This document shows positions 30,334-41,603 of a stretch of DNA of 64,000 nt, in pieces. This DNA comes from Microbulbifer hydrolyticus. Lineage in GTDB: Bacteria > Pseudomonadota > Gammaproteobacteria > Pseudomonadales > Cellvibrionaceae. The translations under genes were made by a program, and so were the position numbers. The notes below the pieces were generated by a model, which worked only from the letters and a program-made list of their open reading frames with translations, was not told the origin of the DNA and ran no database searches. Every line of letters starts with the position of its first letter. Within the stretch, counting starts at the first letter, position 1. The stretch is taken from contig NZ_CP047491.1 in the NCBI RefSeq assembly GCF_009931115.1, positions 2,121,501 to 2,185,500 on the forward strand. The letters are read 5' to 3'.

Positions 30334-30888
30334 CTATGTTGCCGTGAGATCTAACGTATAAATTACCTGGGTACTATCTTGCGGGTCACTACGGCGCTCC
30401 CAGCCCATATGTCGCGCTACTTCACTCAATCTGTTGTTCGACGCAGAGTCAATCGAGTAAAGGTGTTCGATACCGCGTGCGCGGGCGGATTCAATCAGCC
30501 GGTCAAGGAGTAGGGTGCCCAAGCCTTGCATCTGCCACTCGTCAGCGATGACAACGGCACATTCGGCAGCCTTTCCGCTGGATTCAAGTGCATACCGGGA
30601 TACGCCTATTTCCTTCGCAGGATCTTCGCCTTCGATCAAGGCAATAAATGCCTCTCGCTTGTTGTGATCGACATCGGTGAGTTGCTCCAGCAACTTTTGG
30701 CTCGGAGCGCCCACGCCCCCAAGAAAACGCTGGTGACGCGATTCTGGCGAAAGATTGGTTATGAAAACACGCTCGAGCTCAATGTCACCCGGTTCCATGG
30801 GCCGAATCGTAACCACCTGGCCATTACGCAATTTCTCCGTCACGGCCCTCGACAGCGCCTTGTTGGGTTGATCACTGGACATAGACAT
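30334..30888 (-). CDS. GNAT-family N-acetyltransferase
   Basis: 184 residues. VTIRPMEPGDIELERVFITNLSPESRHQRF is the usual N-terminal GNAT pattern. AAECAVVIADEWQMQGLGTLLLDRLIESARARG includes the acetyl-CoA pyrophosphate loop (Q-x-x-G-x-G/L type), and a C-terminal MGWERRSD block follows. ATG 30888 has an excellent AAAGGAG ribosome site; the frame extends to 31077 but that part is Cys-rich and unlike the family. Relatives occur as stand-alone enzymes or as C-terminal domains of Pat-type protein acetyltransferases, so a protein substrate is possible. It is separated from gap by 120 bp in which I see no clear signal. Confidence 0.85.
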   Translation of the reverse strand: MSMSSDQPNKALSRAVTEKLRNGQVVTIRPMEPGDIELERVFITNLSPESRHQRFLGGVGAPSQKLLEQLTDVDHNKREAFIALIEGEDPAKEIGVSRYALESSGKAAECAVVIADEWQMQGLGTLLLDRLIESARARGIEHLYSIDSASNNRLSEVARHMGWERRSDPQDSTQVIYTLDLTAT

Positions 30889-31326
30889 CTCGCTCCTTTC
30901 GCTGATTTGCACGCGCAACCGGTAGTTTCTGCAATCTCTTTCAATAATAGTGGTGTCTACTTGCAGTGGGCCAACCAGACAGGCGCAATTACGCGAAGAA
31001 TCCAGCGTATTTGTGCAGGCGCGCGCTTGCTGGGTGCAGTAACGGCAGGATGTCCACCCTGACCTCGACACACCCATAACTTCGCATAATATAGATTATG
31101 TTAAATCGCATATAGAGAAGCCCTCAGAACAGATGCTTACGTATCCGTCCCCTCTAAGCCTGTGTGCCCTGCAAGGCTCTGCATAAGGTGATTTCGGCGG
31201 CAACTATGGTGGAACCTGGTGCCAGCGTGAAAAACTGTCGCTCGCTTCGTGTTATCGGCGCCGGAGATCCTTTTGTATCGTCCCGCGCTCAATTAGCATT
31301 CGCGCCTCTTTCATGGGGGGGAAACT
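30889..31326. other. 438-bp divergent intergenic region with an AT-rich inverted repeat
   Basis: No convincing gene lies here. The clearest element is CATAAT-ATAG-ATTATG at 31085-31100, a perfect 6-bp inverted repeat inside an AT-rich patch in otherwise GC-rich DNA. It could be an operator or overlap promoters for the GNAT gene (minus) or the 110-residue protein (plus). The plus-strand gene is preceded by a run of seven G about 6 bp before its ATG. Confidence 0.4.
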
Positions 31327-34808
<3,482 letters not shown>

Positions 34809-36047
34809 TCAGTGGTGGTGCGCTGCGCCCGACTTCTCGATGTCGGCCTTGATCACATAGCTATTTTCACTCACGTACCGAGTACCCGGTTCAAGACCAC
34901 CGAGGACCTCTACCCACTCGCCCCCCTCGCGTCCCAGCTCGAGCATACGCACCTCGTATTGATCGCCGACCTGTGCGTATACAACAGTGAAATCCCGGTA
35001 ACTCTGTAGTGCCGAGCGTTTCACCGCCAACGCAACCTGATACTCGGCAACCTGTATATTCCCTGCGACAAACATGCCCGACGCCAGGCCCTCCGCTGGC
35101 GCTTGCAGAGACACCCGTATGGTACTCGACTGGTTTGGACGGATAACCGGATCAATCTGCCGAATAACGCCCTCCACGATTTTTTCGGTGCCGCGCGGCC
35201 GCAACCAGACGGTATCTCCCCGCTGAATACGACTTCGGGTAGCAGGAAATACTTCCAGTTCTGCCAGCAAGGCACCGTCATCGGCTATCACAATCAGGTT
35301 GCGACCGTCCGTCTGTTCTCCAGGATTGGCATTGCGCTCAAGGACCACACCTTCGATCGGCGAGTTAATCGTGTATGTTTTCAGGTTTTCGTTACTATTG
35401 ATGCCGATAATCGGTTGTCCCCGAGACACGCGCTCACCCAGTTCCACTCTCACCGAATCCACGGTACCATCGAAACGCGCTCGGACCTCGCGAATACGCA
35501 CCGGGTCGACCACCAGCCGACCGTAAACTTTTGTGGTCTCACGCAGTATGGCTGGACCGGCAACGGCCGTTGTAATACCCATGCTTTCGGCGATTTCCGG
35601 CTCTATTCGGGTTCGCCCCTCAAAACTTTCATACTCCCACTGATATTTTTTTCCTTGATACCTGGCTTCAAGCATTACAACAAAAGAGTGCGGCTCACGA
35701 ATGACCGTGTTCCCACGAAGAAAGTCCTGATCGGGCTCGAATCCAACGCGTTCCTTTTTACCCCCAAGCCTTGTAAGTTGCACTGTGATATCCACCAACT
35801 GCGGGTCGAGCGGCTTACCTTTATTTGTTACCCATACACGATACTCGGGGGGTACACCTCGCTCGAAAATCGCGAGTTCTACGGCAAAATCGCCATCGCG
35901 CAATACGCGTCCGTTGTGCGCACCGACTTCAGCTACATCAGCGCCCTCCTCCGCGGCTATTTCTGAGGTCTGAACCCGCTCACTGATCAGTATGCCCGCG
36001 ACAGTGAACAGCACAAAAATCAGGCTCGCTGCGATGATCCTGCTCAC
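34809..36047 (-). CDS. czcB: Heavy-metal efflux RND adaptor, CzcB family, with C-terminal His tail
   Basis: 412 residues: an N-terminal anchor (about 5-24), an extra N-terminal beta domain (FAVELAIFERGVPPEYRVWV) found in CzcB-type adaptors, then lipoyl-like and barrel domains (VRARFDGTVDSVRVELGERV and NSPIEGVVLERNANPGE). The C-terminus ends KSGAAHHH, a small potential metal-binding tail. Start GTG 36047 follows AGGAGG and overlaps the czcC stop (GTGA), implying coupled translation. The adaptor bridges CzcA and CzcC and may hand metal to the pump. Confidence 0.9.
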   Translation of the reverse strand: MSRIIAASLIFVLFTVAGILISERVQTSEIAAEEGADVAEVGAHNGRVLRDGDFAVELAIFERGVPPEYRVWVTNKGKPLDPQLVDITVQLTRLGGKKERVGFEPDQDFLRGNTVIREPHSFVVMLEARYQGKKYQWEYESFEGRTRIEPEIAESMGITTAVAGPAILRETTKVYGRLVVDPVRIREVRARFDGTVDSVRVELGERVSRGQPIIGINSNENLKTYTINSPIEGVVLERNANPGEQTDGRNLIVIADDGALLAELEVFPATRSRIQRGDTVWLRPRGTEKIVEGVIRQIDPVIRPNQSSTIRVSLQAPAEGLASGMFVAGNIQVAEYQVALAVKRSALQSYRDFTVVYAQVGDQYEVRMLELGREGGEWVEVLGGLEPGTRYVSENSYVIKADIEKSGAAHHH

Positions 36048-37369
36048 TTGCCGCCTCCTGACCGGGCAAGCGATAGACCAGTCAATTTTTCAATCTCTAT
36101 CCAGTAAAGGTGCCCACGATACTGAGCCTCAAGAAAAGACAGGCGCGCATCAATCAGGTCCTGTTGCGCGGAGGCAAGCTCATAGTAGCTGTACTTTCCC
36201 TGCTTGTAGGCACTTTCAATGTCGGCGAGGGCCTGTTCAAGACTCGGGATAATACGCTTCAGATAGGCGTCAGCGACATGACGGCTGTGCATGAGCTGTT
36301 GAGCCATCACATAGACCCTTGTTTCCAGCGCGACCTCCAGTGCCTGTCGTTCCGACCGGTATTGGCTCTGCTCGGCCATCAACGCCTCTATCTCTGCGTG
36401 ATTACGGTTCCGCCTGCCCAGTGGTATGGAAATGCCCGCAACAAGGCTGAAATCATCGGTAGCTTCAATGCGGCGAATGCCCGCATTGATACGCCACTGG
36501 ATACCCGCTTCAGCCTGAGCCAGTGCAATCTCGGCATCAGCGATACGTTCCCGATTGAGAAATGTGGCGAGATTGGGGTTGTTACTGATCTGAAGGCGCA
36601 AGGACGCGATATCCACCGCTGGAATCGAAATCGCAAGAGACCCATCTACCTCGGCAAACTGCGGGGACCTTTCCCCCCACTGTGCGGCTAGCTGATACTT
36701 GGCGATTGCGTATTCATGTTCGACATCTTCCGCCGCCAGGCTCCGCTGCTCCACTTCAGCTCGCGCACGTGAAGCCTCCGCCTGCGGTAGCTTGCCGACG
36801 CGGACGTGTCGCCGTATATCCGCCAGCCCCTCGCGTGCCTGAATCTCGGCGCGGCGTGCCAGCGACAGCCTATCTTGCTGTGCCAGCGCCATCAGGAAGT
36901 AACGCGCGGTATCTGCAGCGACATCCAGTGCCGCTATCTGCTGCTGCGTGGTAATCATTGACGTGCGTCCCGAGGCAACCTGTACGCGCCGGTCGATCAC
37001 CTCACACTGGAGCAACCAGCTGACCCCCAAGGTGGTCTGCGCACTTTCCACAGCGTTGAAGTCGCCGGTGCCTGCGACATCTTCAATCTCCAGCCCAAGC
37101 TCTGGGCGTGGACCGACACCTGCCTGACGGACACGCGCGTCTGCAGCCTGCATGCGGAATTCATACCCGGCCAGGTCCGGATGCTCGTTCAGGCTCCTGA
37201 ATACTGCCTGCTCATAAGAAATGGTGGATGGTGCGGATGAGTTTTGCGCACGCGCCGCGTCCTTGTACCAGAGACCGGCCAGAAAACAGAGCAACAGCGC
37301 CGCAGAGAAACTCCCGCGAACTCTGGAGCCGGCATTGGATAGGCCAACGTTGAAAGGAGTGAGGTGCAC
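36044..37369 (-). CDS. czcC: Heavy-metal efflux outer-membrane channel, CzcC (TolC superfamily)
   Basis: 441 residues. A signal-like segment (AALLLCFLAGLWYKDAARAQ, about 24-43) is followed by the duplicated outer-membrane-efflux repeats: VFRSLNEHPDLAGYEFRM in the first and ISNNPNLATFLNRERIADAE in the second. It ends near KGKYSYYELASAQQDLIDARLSFLEAQ, the typical last helix of CzcC proteins. It would trimerise as the outer-membrane exit duct. The start is GTG 37369 with AAGGAA about 8 bp upstream. It is first in the operon; the 107 bp ahead of it carries two inverted repeats. Confidence 0.9.
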   Translation of the reverse strand: MHLTPFNVGLSNAGSRVRGSFSAALLLCFLAGLWYKDAARAQNSSAPSTISYEQAVFRSLNEHPDLAGYEFRMQAADARVRQAGVGPRPELGLEIEDVAGTGDFNAVESAQTTLGVSWLLQCEVIDRRVQVASGRTSMITTQQQIAALDVAADTARYFLMALAQQDRLSLARRAEIQAREGLADIRRHVRVGKLPQAEASRARAEVEQRSLAAEDVEHEYAIAKYQLAAQWGERSPQFAEVDGSLAISIPAVDIASLRLQISNNPNLATFLNRERIADAEIALAQAEAGIQWRINAGIRRIEATDDFSLVAGISIPLGRRNRNHAEIEALMAEQSQYRSERQALEVALETRVYVMAQQLMHSRHVADAYLKRIIPSLEQALADIESAYKQGKYSYYELASAQQDLIDARLSFLEAQYRGHLYWIEIEKLTGLSLARSGGGK

Positions 37370-37418
37370 AGCGGTTCCTTGCTCGCAAACAGCGGTAATC
37401 GACTTCGATTTTGGCTGT

Positions 37419-37465
37419 ATGCGTTTTATCGCATTTATGCACCAACTTTAGCAGTTTGCGCTAAA
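37419..37465 (-). promoter_or_regulatory. Two inverted repeats upstream of czcCBA
   Basis: In the gap between the YheT-like gene and czcC lie ATGCG-N6-CGCAT (37419-37434, perfect 5-bp arms) and TTTAGC-N7-GCTAAA (37447-37465, perfect 6-bp arms). Next to the YheT-like stop there is also GGGC-N5-GCCC (about 37473-37485). They may be operators for a metal sensor, or the outer ones may form part of a terminator. No regulator gene is adjacent, unlike many czc and cus loci. Confidence 0.4.
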
Positions 37466-37476
37466 TCCGCCGGGCA

Positions 37477-38487
37477 TCAGGCCCGCCTAATAGACCGGTG
37501 CTCCAGTAAAAACTCGGGTATGCGGCTTTCTAACCAGTAGCGAGGTCGCCATAGACTACCGCTAATAAAACCCACATGACCTCCACGCTTACTGATATCA
37601 AGCATGACGCTTTTTCCGACCTCCTCCCCGGATGGTATGGCGGAGTTACAGACGAAAGGATCATCCTCCGCATGGATAATCAGCGTCGGTCGGCAAATGT
37701 CCTTGAGCAGCGGCTTGCTGGAAGCGCGCGTATAGTAGTCGTCAACACCGCTGAATCCGTGGAGCGGCGCAGTAAAGTGATCGTCAAAGTTCCGGAAGTT
37801 TGAAAAATAGCGCGCCTCATCCAGGCGAGGCATCTGGCGCGCCAGGTCAGGATCACGCGCCTTCGACCGGAGGCTGTGTTGAAGGCTTTTCAGCAGGTGC
37901 CGCTGATAAACGCGGGAAAAGCCCTGGCCCATACGGCGAGAAGATGCATGCAAATCCAACGGCGCCGATACGGAAACCGCCGCCACCAGAGGTGAATCAA
38001 CACCATCTTCACCCAGCCATTTCAGCAGTACATTGCCTCCCAGCGAGTACCCAACCGCCATTAACGGCGTGTTTGGGTAGCGCTCCCGAAGTTGCCCCGC
38101 CAGCCAGCGCGGATCGCCACTATCGCCACTGTGATAGGCGCGGGGAAGTAGATTTGGCACACCACCACAACCCCGAAAATGCATCACCGCAACCTGCAAA
38201 CCCTGCCCTAGCAAGGATTCCATTATTCCCTGCACATAGGGCGATTCCACCGAACCTTCCAGCCCGTGCAATATCAGCACCAGCGGTGTATCGGCATCGT
38301 CGCGCAGGGCCACCGGGGTATGCACGGCGAGACGATCGCCGTCGGGGGTCTTAAGCCACTGGCACTGAGTACGAATCCATGGCCGCGGCCGATGGTAGCG
38401 CGGGAATATGGTCTGTAAATGGCAATTGGCGAGGCCAAGGGCTGGCTCGAATGGCTGACTGCTTTTAGGCGGTAAATGACTGGGCAT
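37477..38487 (-). CDS. Alpha/beta-fold hydrolase, YheT-like
   Basis: 336 residues from ATG 38487 (a TTG at 38532 is possible but less likely). The YheT-type beginning GLANCHLQTIFPRYHRPRPW is recognisable. LILHGLEGSVESPYVQGIM forms the oxyanion region, AVGYSLGGNVLLKWLGEDG the nucleophile elbow (Ser), and THE acid/His part is represented by IIHAEDDPF and KRGGHVGFI. Family members are carboxylesterases or lipases of uncertain substrate. It lies upstream of czcC on the same strand but with a separating stem, so co-transcription is uncertain. Confidence 0.85.
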   Translation of the reverse strand: MPSHLPPKSSQPFEPALGLANCHLQTIFPRYHRPRPWIRTQCQWLKTPDGDRLAVHTPVALRDDADTPLVLILHGLEGSVESPYVQGIMESLLGQGLQVAVMHFRGCGGVPNLLPRAYHSGDSGDPRWLAGQLRERYPNTPLMAVGYSLGGNVLLKWLGEDGVDSPLVAAVSVSAPLDLHASSRRMGQGFSRVYQRHLLKSLQHSLRSKARDPDLARQMPRLDEARYFSNFRNFDDHFTAPLHGFSGVDDYYTRASSKPLLKDICRPTLIIHAEDDPFVCNSAIPSGEEVGKSVMLDISKRGGHVGFISGSLWRPRYWLESRIPEFLLEHRSIRRA

Positions 38488-38545
38488 GGCGGCTTTTTCT
38501 TTAAGGGCCGCCAAGGTTAGCGACCCCCGCAACCAAATACCAGTG

Positions 38546-39061
38546 TCACTGATCTTCCGGCTGGTTCACGGTTTCGTACAGTCGGTAATCCCCGCCCGTC
38601 AGAATGAGAAAAACATTGTAGGGCTCAAACTTCTTTCCGCGATACATGCCCGGACTACCCTGCGGCATTCCCGGCACTGCTAGCCCGATGCTGTTCTTGG
38701 GTGGATTGGCAAGGAACTTGCGAATCAGGCGCGCCGGTACATGCCCTTCAAACACATATTGTCCTTGCGAAACACCGGTATGGCAGCCTTGCAAGCTCGC
38801 AGGAACGCCTTTTGCCTGCTTGATTTTTGCCGTATCCAGAGTGTTCTCACTGGTTACAGAAAAGGCGTTCTGCTCGAGGTGTTTAATCCATTCCTTGCAG
38901 CAAAGACAAAATGGTGACTTGTGAACGACGATGGAAGCCGCCGCGCTGTTTGCCTCCGCGGGCTCTGCTCGACTGGTCAGTGGCAGCAGTGCACAAATCG
39001 CGGCCAGCAGGATAACCAGGCGAAAATTGGAATCAGGCAAAATCTGCATAACAAAGCGCAT
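38546..39061 (-). CDS. DUF411 periplasmic metal-binding-type protein
   Basis: 171 residues with a signal peptide (VILLAAICALLPLTSRA, cleavage near 33). IVVHKSPFCLCCKEWIKHLE has a CxCC cluster, then SLQGCHTGVSQGQYVFEGHVPA and GLAVPGMPQGSPGMY with Met and His residues. This is the DUF411 pattern (thioredoxin-like fold), often found near copper or silver resistance genes, hence the metal-binding guess. Its ATG lies inside the end of egtD (29-bp overlap), so it is probably the third gene of the EgtB-EgtD operon. A second in-frame ATG at 39049 is an alternative start. Confidence 0.8.
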   Translation of the reverse strand: MRFVMQILPDSNFRLVILLAAICALLPLTSRAEPAEANSAAASIVVHKSPFCLCCKEWIKHLEQNAFSVTSENTLDTAKIKQAKGVPASLQGCHTGVSQGQYVFEGHVPARLIRKFLANPPKNSIGLAVPGMPQGSPGMYRGKKFEPYNVFLILTGGDYRLYETVNQPEDQ

Positions 39062-40037
39062 AATGTTTATTCTTATCGGTCCAGTACTGTTGAGGGTGGA
39101 ATCCGGCGTCCGCTAACAAGGTCTCCAGGGTTTCCAGTGTGTATTTGTGGCTGTTTTCGGTGTGAATCGTCTCTCCCTCCTCGAAATCAATCTGAACACC
39201 GTCGATATTCACCCGCTGGGATTTCAGGCTCACCAGGTGCATTTCCACGCGCTGACGCAGCGGATGATAGAACGCCTTGTGCGCGAATGCGTCGAGGTCA
39301 AAGTCGCCATTCAATTCACGATTGATCCGCTGAAGCAGATTTTTGTTGAATGCTTCTGTTACATGCTGGTCATCATGATACGCGCGTTCAAGTATTACCG
39401 AATCTTTCACCAGGTCGACACCCAGTAACAGACCATCGCCAGCGGACAAACGGCTCCCGAATCCCTGCAGCAGGGTGCGCGCCTGCTCCCAGGTAAAGTT
39501 CCCAATCGTAGAGCCGGGAAAAAATATCACTTCTTTATTCTCAGCGGTCTTTTCGCCCAGGGATTCAGGCATCGTAAAATCGCCAATAACCGGCTGCACT
39601 TGCAGTCCGGGAAGTGCCGTTTCGATACGGGATTCCGCGGCCAACAGTATCTCTGGCGAAATATCAATCGGAATGTAGCACCTTGGCGTATCCATTATCG
39701 CGAGTAATGGTTGTGCCTTTTCACAGTTCCCGGCGCCAGGCTCGATCATCGTCACATCCCGCCCCAACGCTTCCGCAATGGCGGGCAGGTTTTTTGAAAA
39801 GATTTCCGACTCGGTACGCGTAAGGTAATAGTCGTCCAGTTCGCAGATCTGTTCAAAAATCAACGATCCGGCTTCGTCGTACAGGTATTTACAGGGCAGA
39901 GTTTTTCTCGGCGAGGTGAGCCCCCTGATCACATCTCTGCTGAATTCGGAAACTGCCTCAGAATGGCCGTTTTCTTCCGGGTCCGTGGACAACGATGCAT
40001 TCCCTGACGCCTTGAGCGTCCGCATTGCAATATTCAA
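39033..40037 (-). CDS. egtD: L-histidine N-alpha-methyltransferase, EgtD-like
   Basis: 334 residues of the EgtD family: SPRKTLPCKYLYDEAGSLIFEQICELDDYYLTRTE at the N-terminus, the SAM-binding IEPGAGNCEKA and IPIDISPEIL, and the FFPGSTIGNFTWEQA block. It would transfer three methyl groups from SAM to histidine, making hercynine, the first step to ergothioneine. Start TTG 40037 overlaps the egtB stop and has GGAG 7 bp upstream; ATG 40025 is too far from that site. The gene ends inside the DUF411 reading frame. Confidence 0.92.
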   Translation of the reverse strand: MNIAMRTLKASGNASLSTDPEENGHSEAVSEFSRDVIRGLTSPRKTLPCKYLYDEAGSLIFEQICELDDYYLTRTESEIFSKNLPAIAEALGRDVTMIEPGAGNCEKAQPLLAIMDTPRCYIPIDISPEILLAAESRIETALPGLQVQPVIGDFTMPESLGEKTAENKEVIFFPGSTIGNFTWEQARTLLQGFGSRLSAGDGLLLGVDLVKDSVILERAYHDDQHVTEAFNKNLLQRINRELNGDFDLDAFAHKAFYHPLRQRVEMHLVSLKSQRVNIDGVQIDFEEGETIHTENSHKYTLETLETLLADAGFHPQQYWTDKNKHYALCYADFA

Positions 40038-41437
40038 ACTTGATCTCCTGCCAGTCGGATACCGGTAAATTGCCAGGCCTGGTGAGGGTAGAAAAAATTT
40101 CGGTAGCTGATCCGGATATGGTCGGCGGGCGTTATACAGGAGCCTCCGCGCAGAACCATCTGGTTACACATAAATTTGCCATTGTATTCACCAACGGCAT
40201 CCGCACTGGCGCGGAAACCGGGATACGGAAGGTAGGCACTACCCGTCCACTCCCACAGGTTTCCGACAAATTGCGGTGCGGCAGCGGATTCCGGAACTGG
40301 CTGATATTGGCGTTTTTCAAGCAGGTTGGCCGCTGACAGGGTGTCCGGCCGGCGGTACAGCCAGGCTGCCACTTCCCACTCGAATTCAGTGGGTAGCCTG
40401 TGGCCGGCCCAGCTCGCAAATGCGTCGGCCTCATAAAAGCTGACATGCGAGACGGGCGCGTCCATGTTGACCGGCTGCAGGCCGGCGAGTGTGAATTGGA
40501 ACCACCCTCCTTCCCTTTCTTGCCAGTACAGCGGCGCTTGTCGCTGCGATTTTTGTACCCAGGCCCAGCCATCCGAAAGCCACAGACGGGGTTCACAATA
40601 GCCGCCATCTTCCATGAACTCGAGATACTCGCGGTTAGTGACCAGCCGTGACGCGATTCGGAATGGCTGCAGATATTGCGAGTGTGAAGGGGACTCGTTG
40701 TCGAAGTGAAAGGCGTCTCCGTCACAGCCGATCGTATAGGTATCCTCTGGAACACTGAGCCAGGACGGGGGCTGACTTTGACCGGACAACGCATCATCGG
40801 CCGGCTCTTCAAGATAAGCGGGCAACAGGGGATTAATCGAAAATGCATGCAGGATATCCGTCAGCAGGAGCTCCTGATGCTGCTGTTCGTGATTCAACCC
40901 GAGCGTCATTAGCGCGGCGACCTCCGCAGAACAATCCTCCTCCGCCAGCAACCGCTCAATCGCCCGATCGACGTGGCGACGATAGGCAAAGACCTGCTCT
41001 GTGTCTGGCCTGGACAGAAGACCGCGCTGAGGACGGGAAAATGGTTGCCCGAGAGAGTTGTAGTATGAGTTGAAGAGGTGATGAAATTCGGGGTCGAACA
41101 ACCGGTAATCATCGAGGTGGTGGCGCAGGATAAACGTCTCGAAAAACCAGCTGGTATGTGCAAGATGCCATTTTACCGGGCTGGCATCAGGCATGGACTG
41201 CAGCTGCATGTCTTCAGCACTGAGTGGGTCAGAAAGAGCATCCGTTTCCGTGCGCACGCGCTGATATTTGTTGAGTAGCTCGGCGCGCTGGTCGAGTGAC
41301 AGGTCTTCCGAATTCGGATCCTGCGTGGCGGAAAACGGAGATTCAGAGCGAGCGCTCCCATGCCCTCCCCCTTCTTCACTTCCCTCTTCCTGTACCTCTG
41401 ACCCTGCCTGCGTAATCAGATTCATTCCCGGCCCCAT
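40034..41437 (-). CDS. egtB: Ergothioneine biosynthesis sulfoxide synthase, EgtB-like
   Basis: 467 residues. The N-terminal DinB-like domain contributes likely iron ligands in WHLAHTSWFFETF (His91/His94 region) and LNHEQQHQELLLTDI (HEQQHQE). The C-terminal formylglycine-generating-enzyme-like domain has SVPEDTYTIGCDGDAFHFDNE, HRLPTEFEWEVAAW, WEWTGSAYLPYPGF and RGGSCITP. EgtB uses non-haem iron and O2 to join hercynine to a thiol donor. No EgtA, EgtC or EgtE is nearby, so either a cysteine-using type of EgtB or remote genes complete the pathway. ATG 41437 is used; ATG 41425 is also possible. Confidence 0.9.
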   Translation of the reverse strand: MGPGMNLITQAGSEVQEEGSEEGGGHGSARSESPFSATQDPNSEDLSLDQRAELLNKYQRVRTETDALSDPLSAEDMQLQSMPDASPVKWHLAHTSWFFETFILRHHLDDYRLFDPEFHHLFNSYYNSLGQPFSRPQRGLLSRPDTEQVFAYRRHVDRAIERLLAEEDCSAEVAALMTLGLNHEQQHQELLLTDILHAFSINPLLPAYLEEPADDALSGQSQPPSWLSVPEDTYTIGCDGDAFHFDNESPSHSQYLQPFRIASRLVTNREYLEFMEDGGYCEPRLWLSDGWAWVQKSQRQAPLYWQEREGGWFQFTLAGLQPVNMDAPVSHVSFYEADAFASWAGHRLPTEFEWEVAAWLYRRPDTLSAANLLEKRQYQPVPESAAAPQFVGNLWEWTGSAYLPYPGFRASADAVGEYNGKFMCNQMVLRGGSCITPADHIRISYRNFFYPHQAWQFTGIRLAGDQV

Positions 41438-41553
41438 TCAATGACGGCGAGTCGTTTTGATCATACATGCATTGTGGCGTATTCCTACATAATCGCCGCG
41501 GGACAAGAAGTTTTAAACGCCATGATTTTCCGGATTACGGGAACGTAAGGCAC

Positions 41554-41582
41554 AAAAAAGGGCCGGCAATGCCGACCCTTTC
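41554..41582 (-). terminator. Rho-independent terminator of the TonB receptor gene
   Basis: Read on the minus strand, a GGGTCGGC/GCCGGCCC-type hairpin is followed by a T-run (the A-run at 41554-41559 on plus). It sits 22 bp after the receptor stop. Confidence 0.85.
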
Positions 41583-41603
41583 TCGATATCACATCGTGTG
41601 CGA

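Noticed and set aside
10690-31000. Insertion sequence or integrase marking an island edge
   Set aside because: No transposase, integrase, long terminal repeats or tRNA-end duplication was found, so the accessory region is inferred only from gene content.
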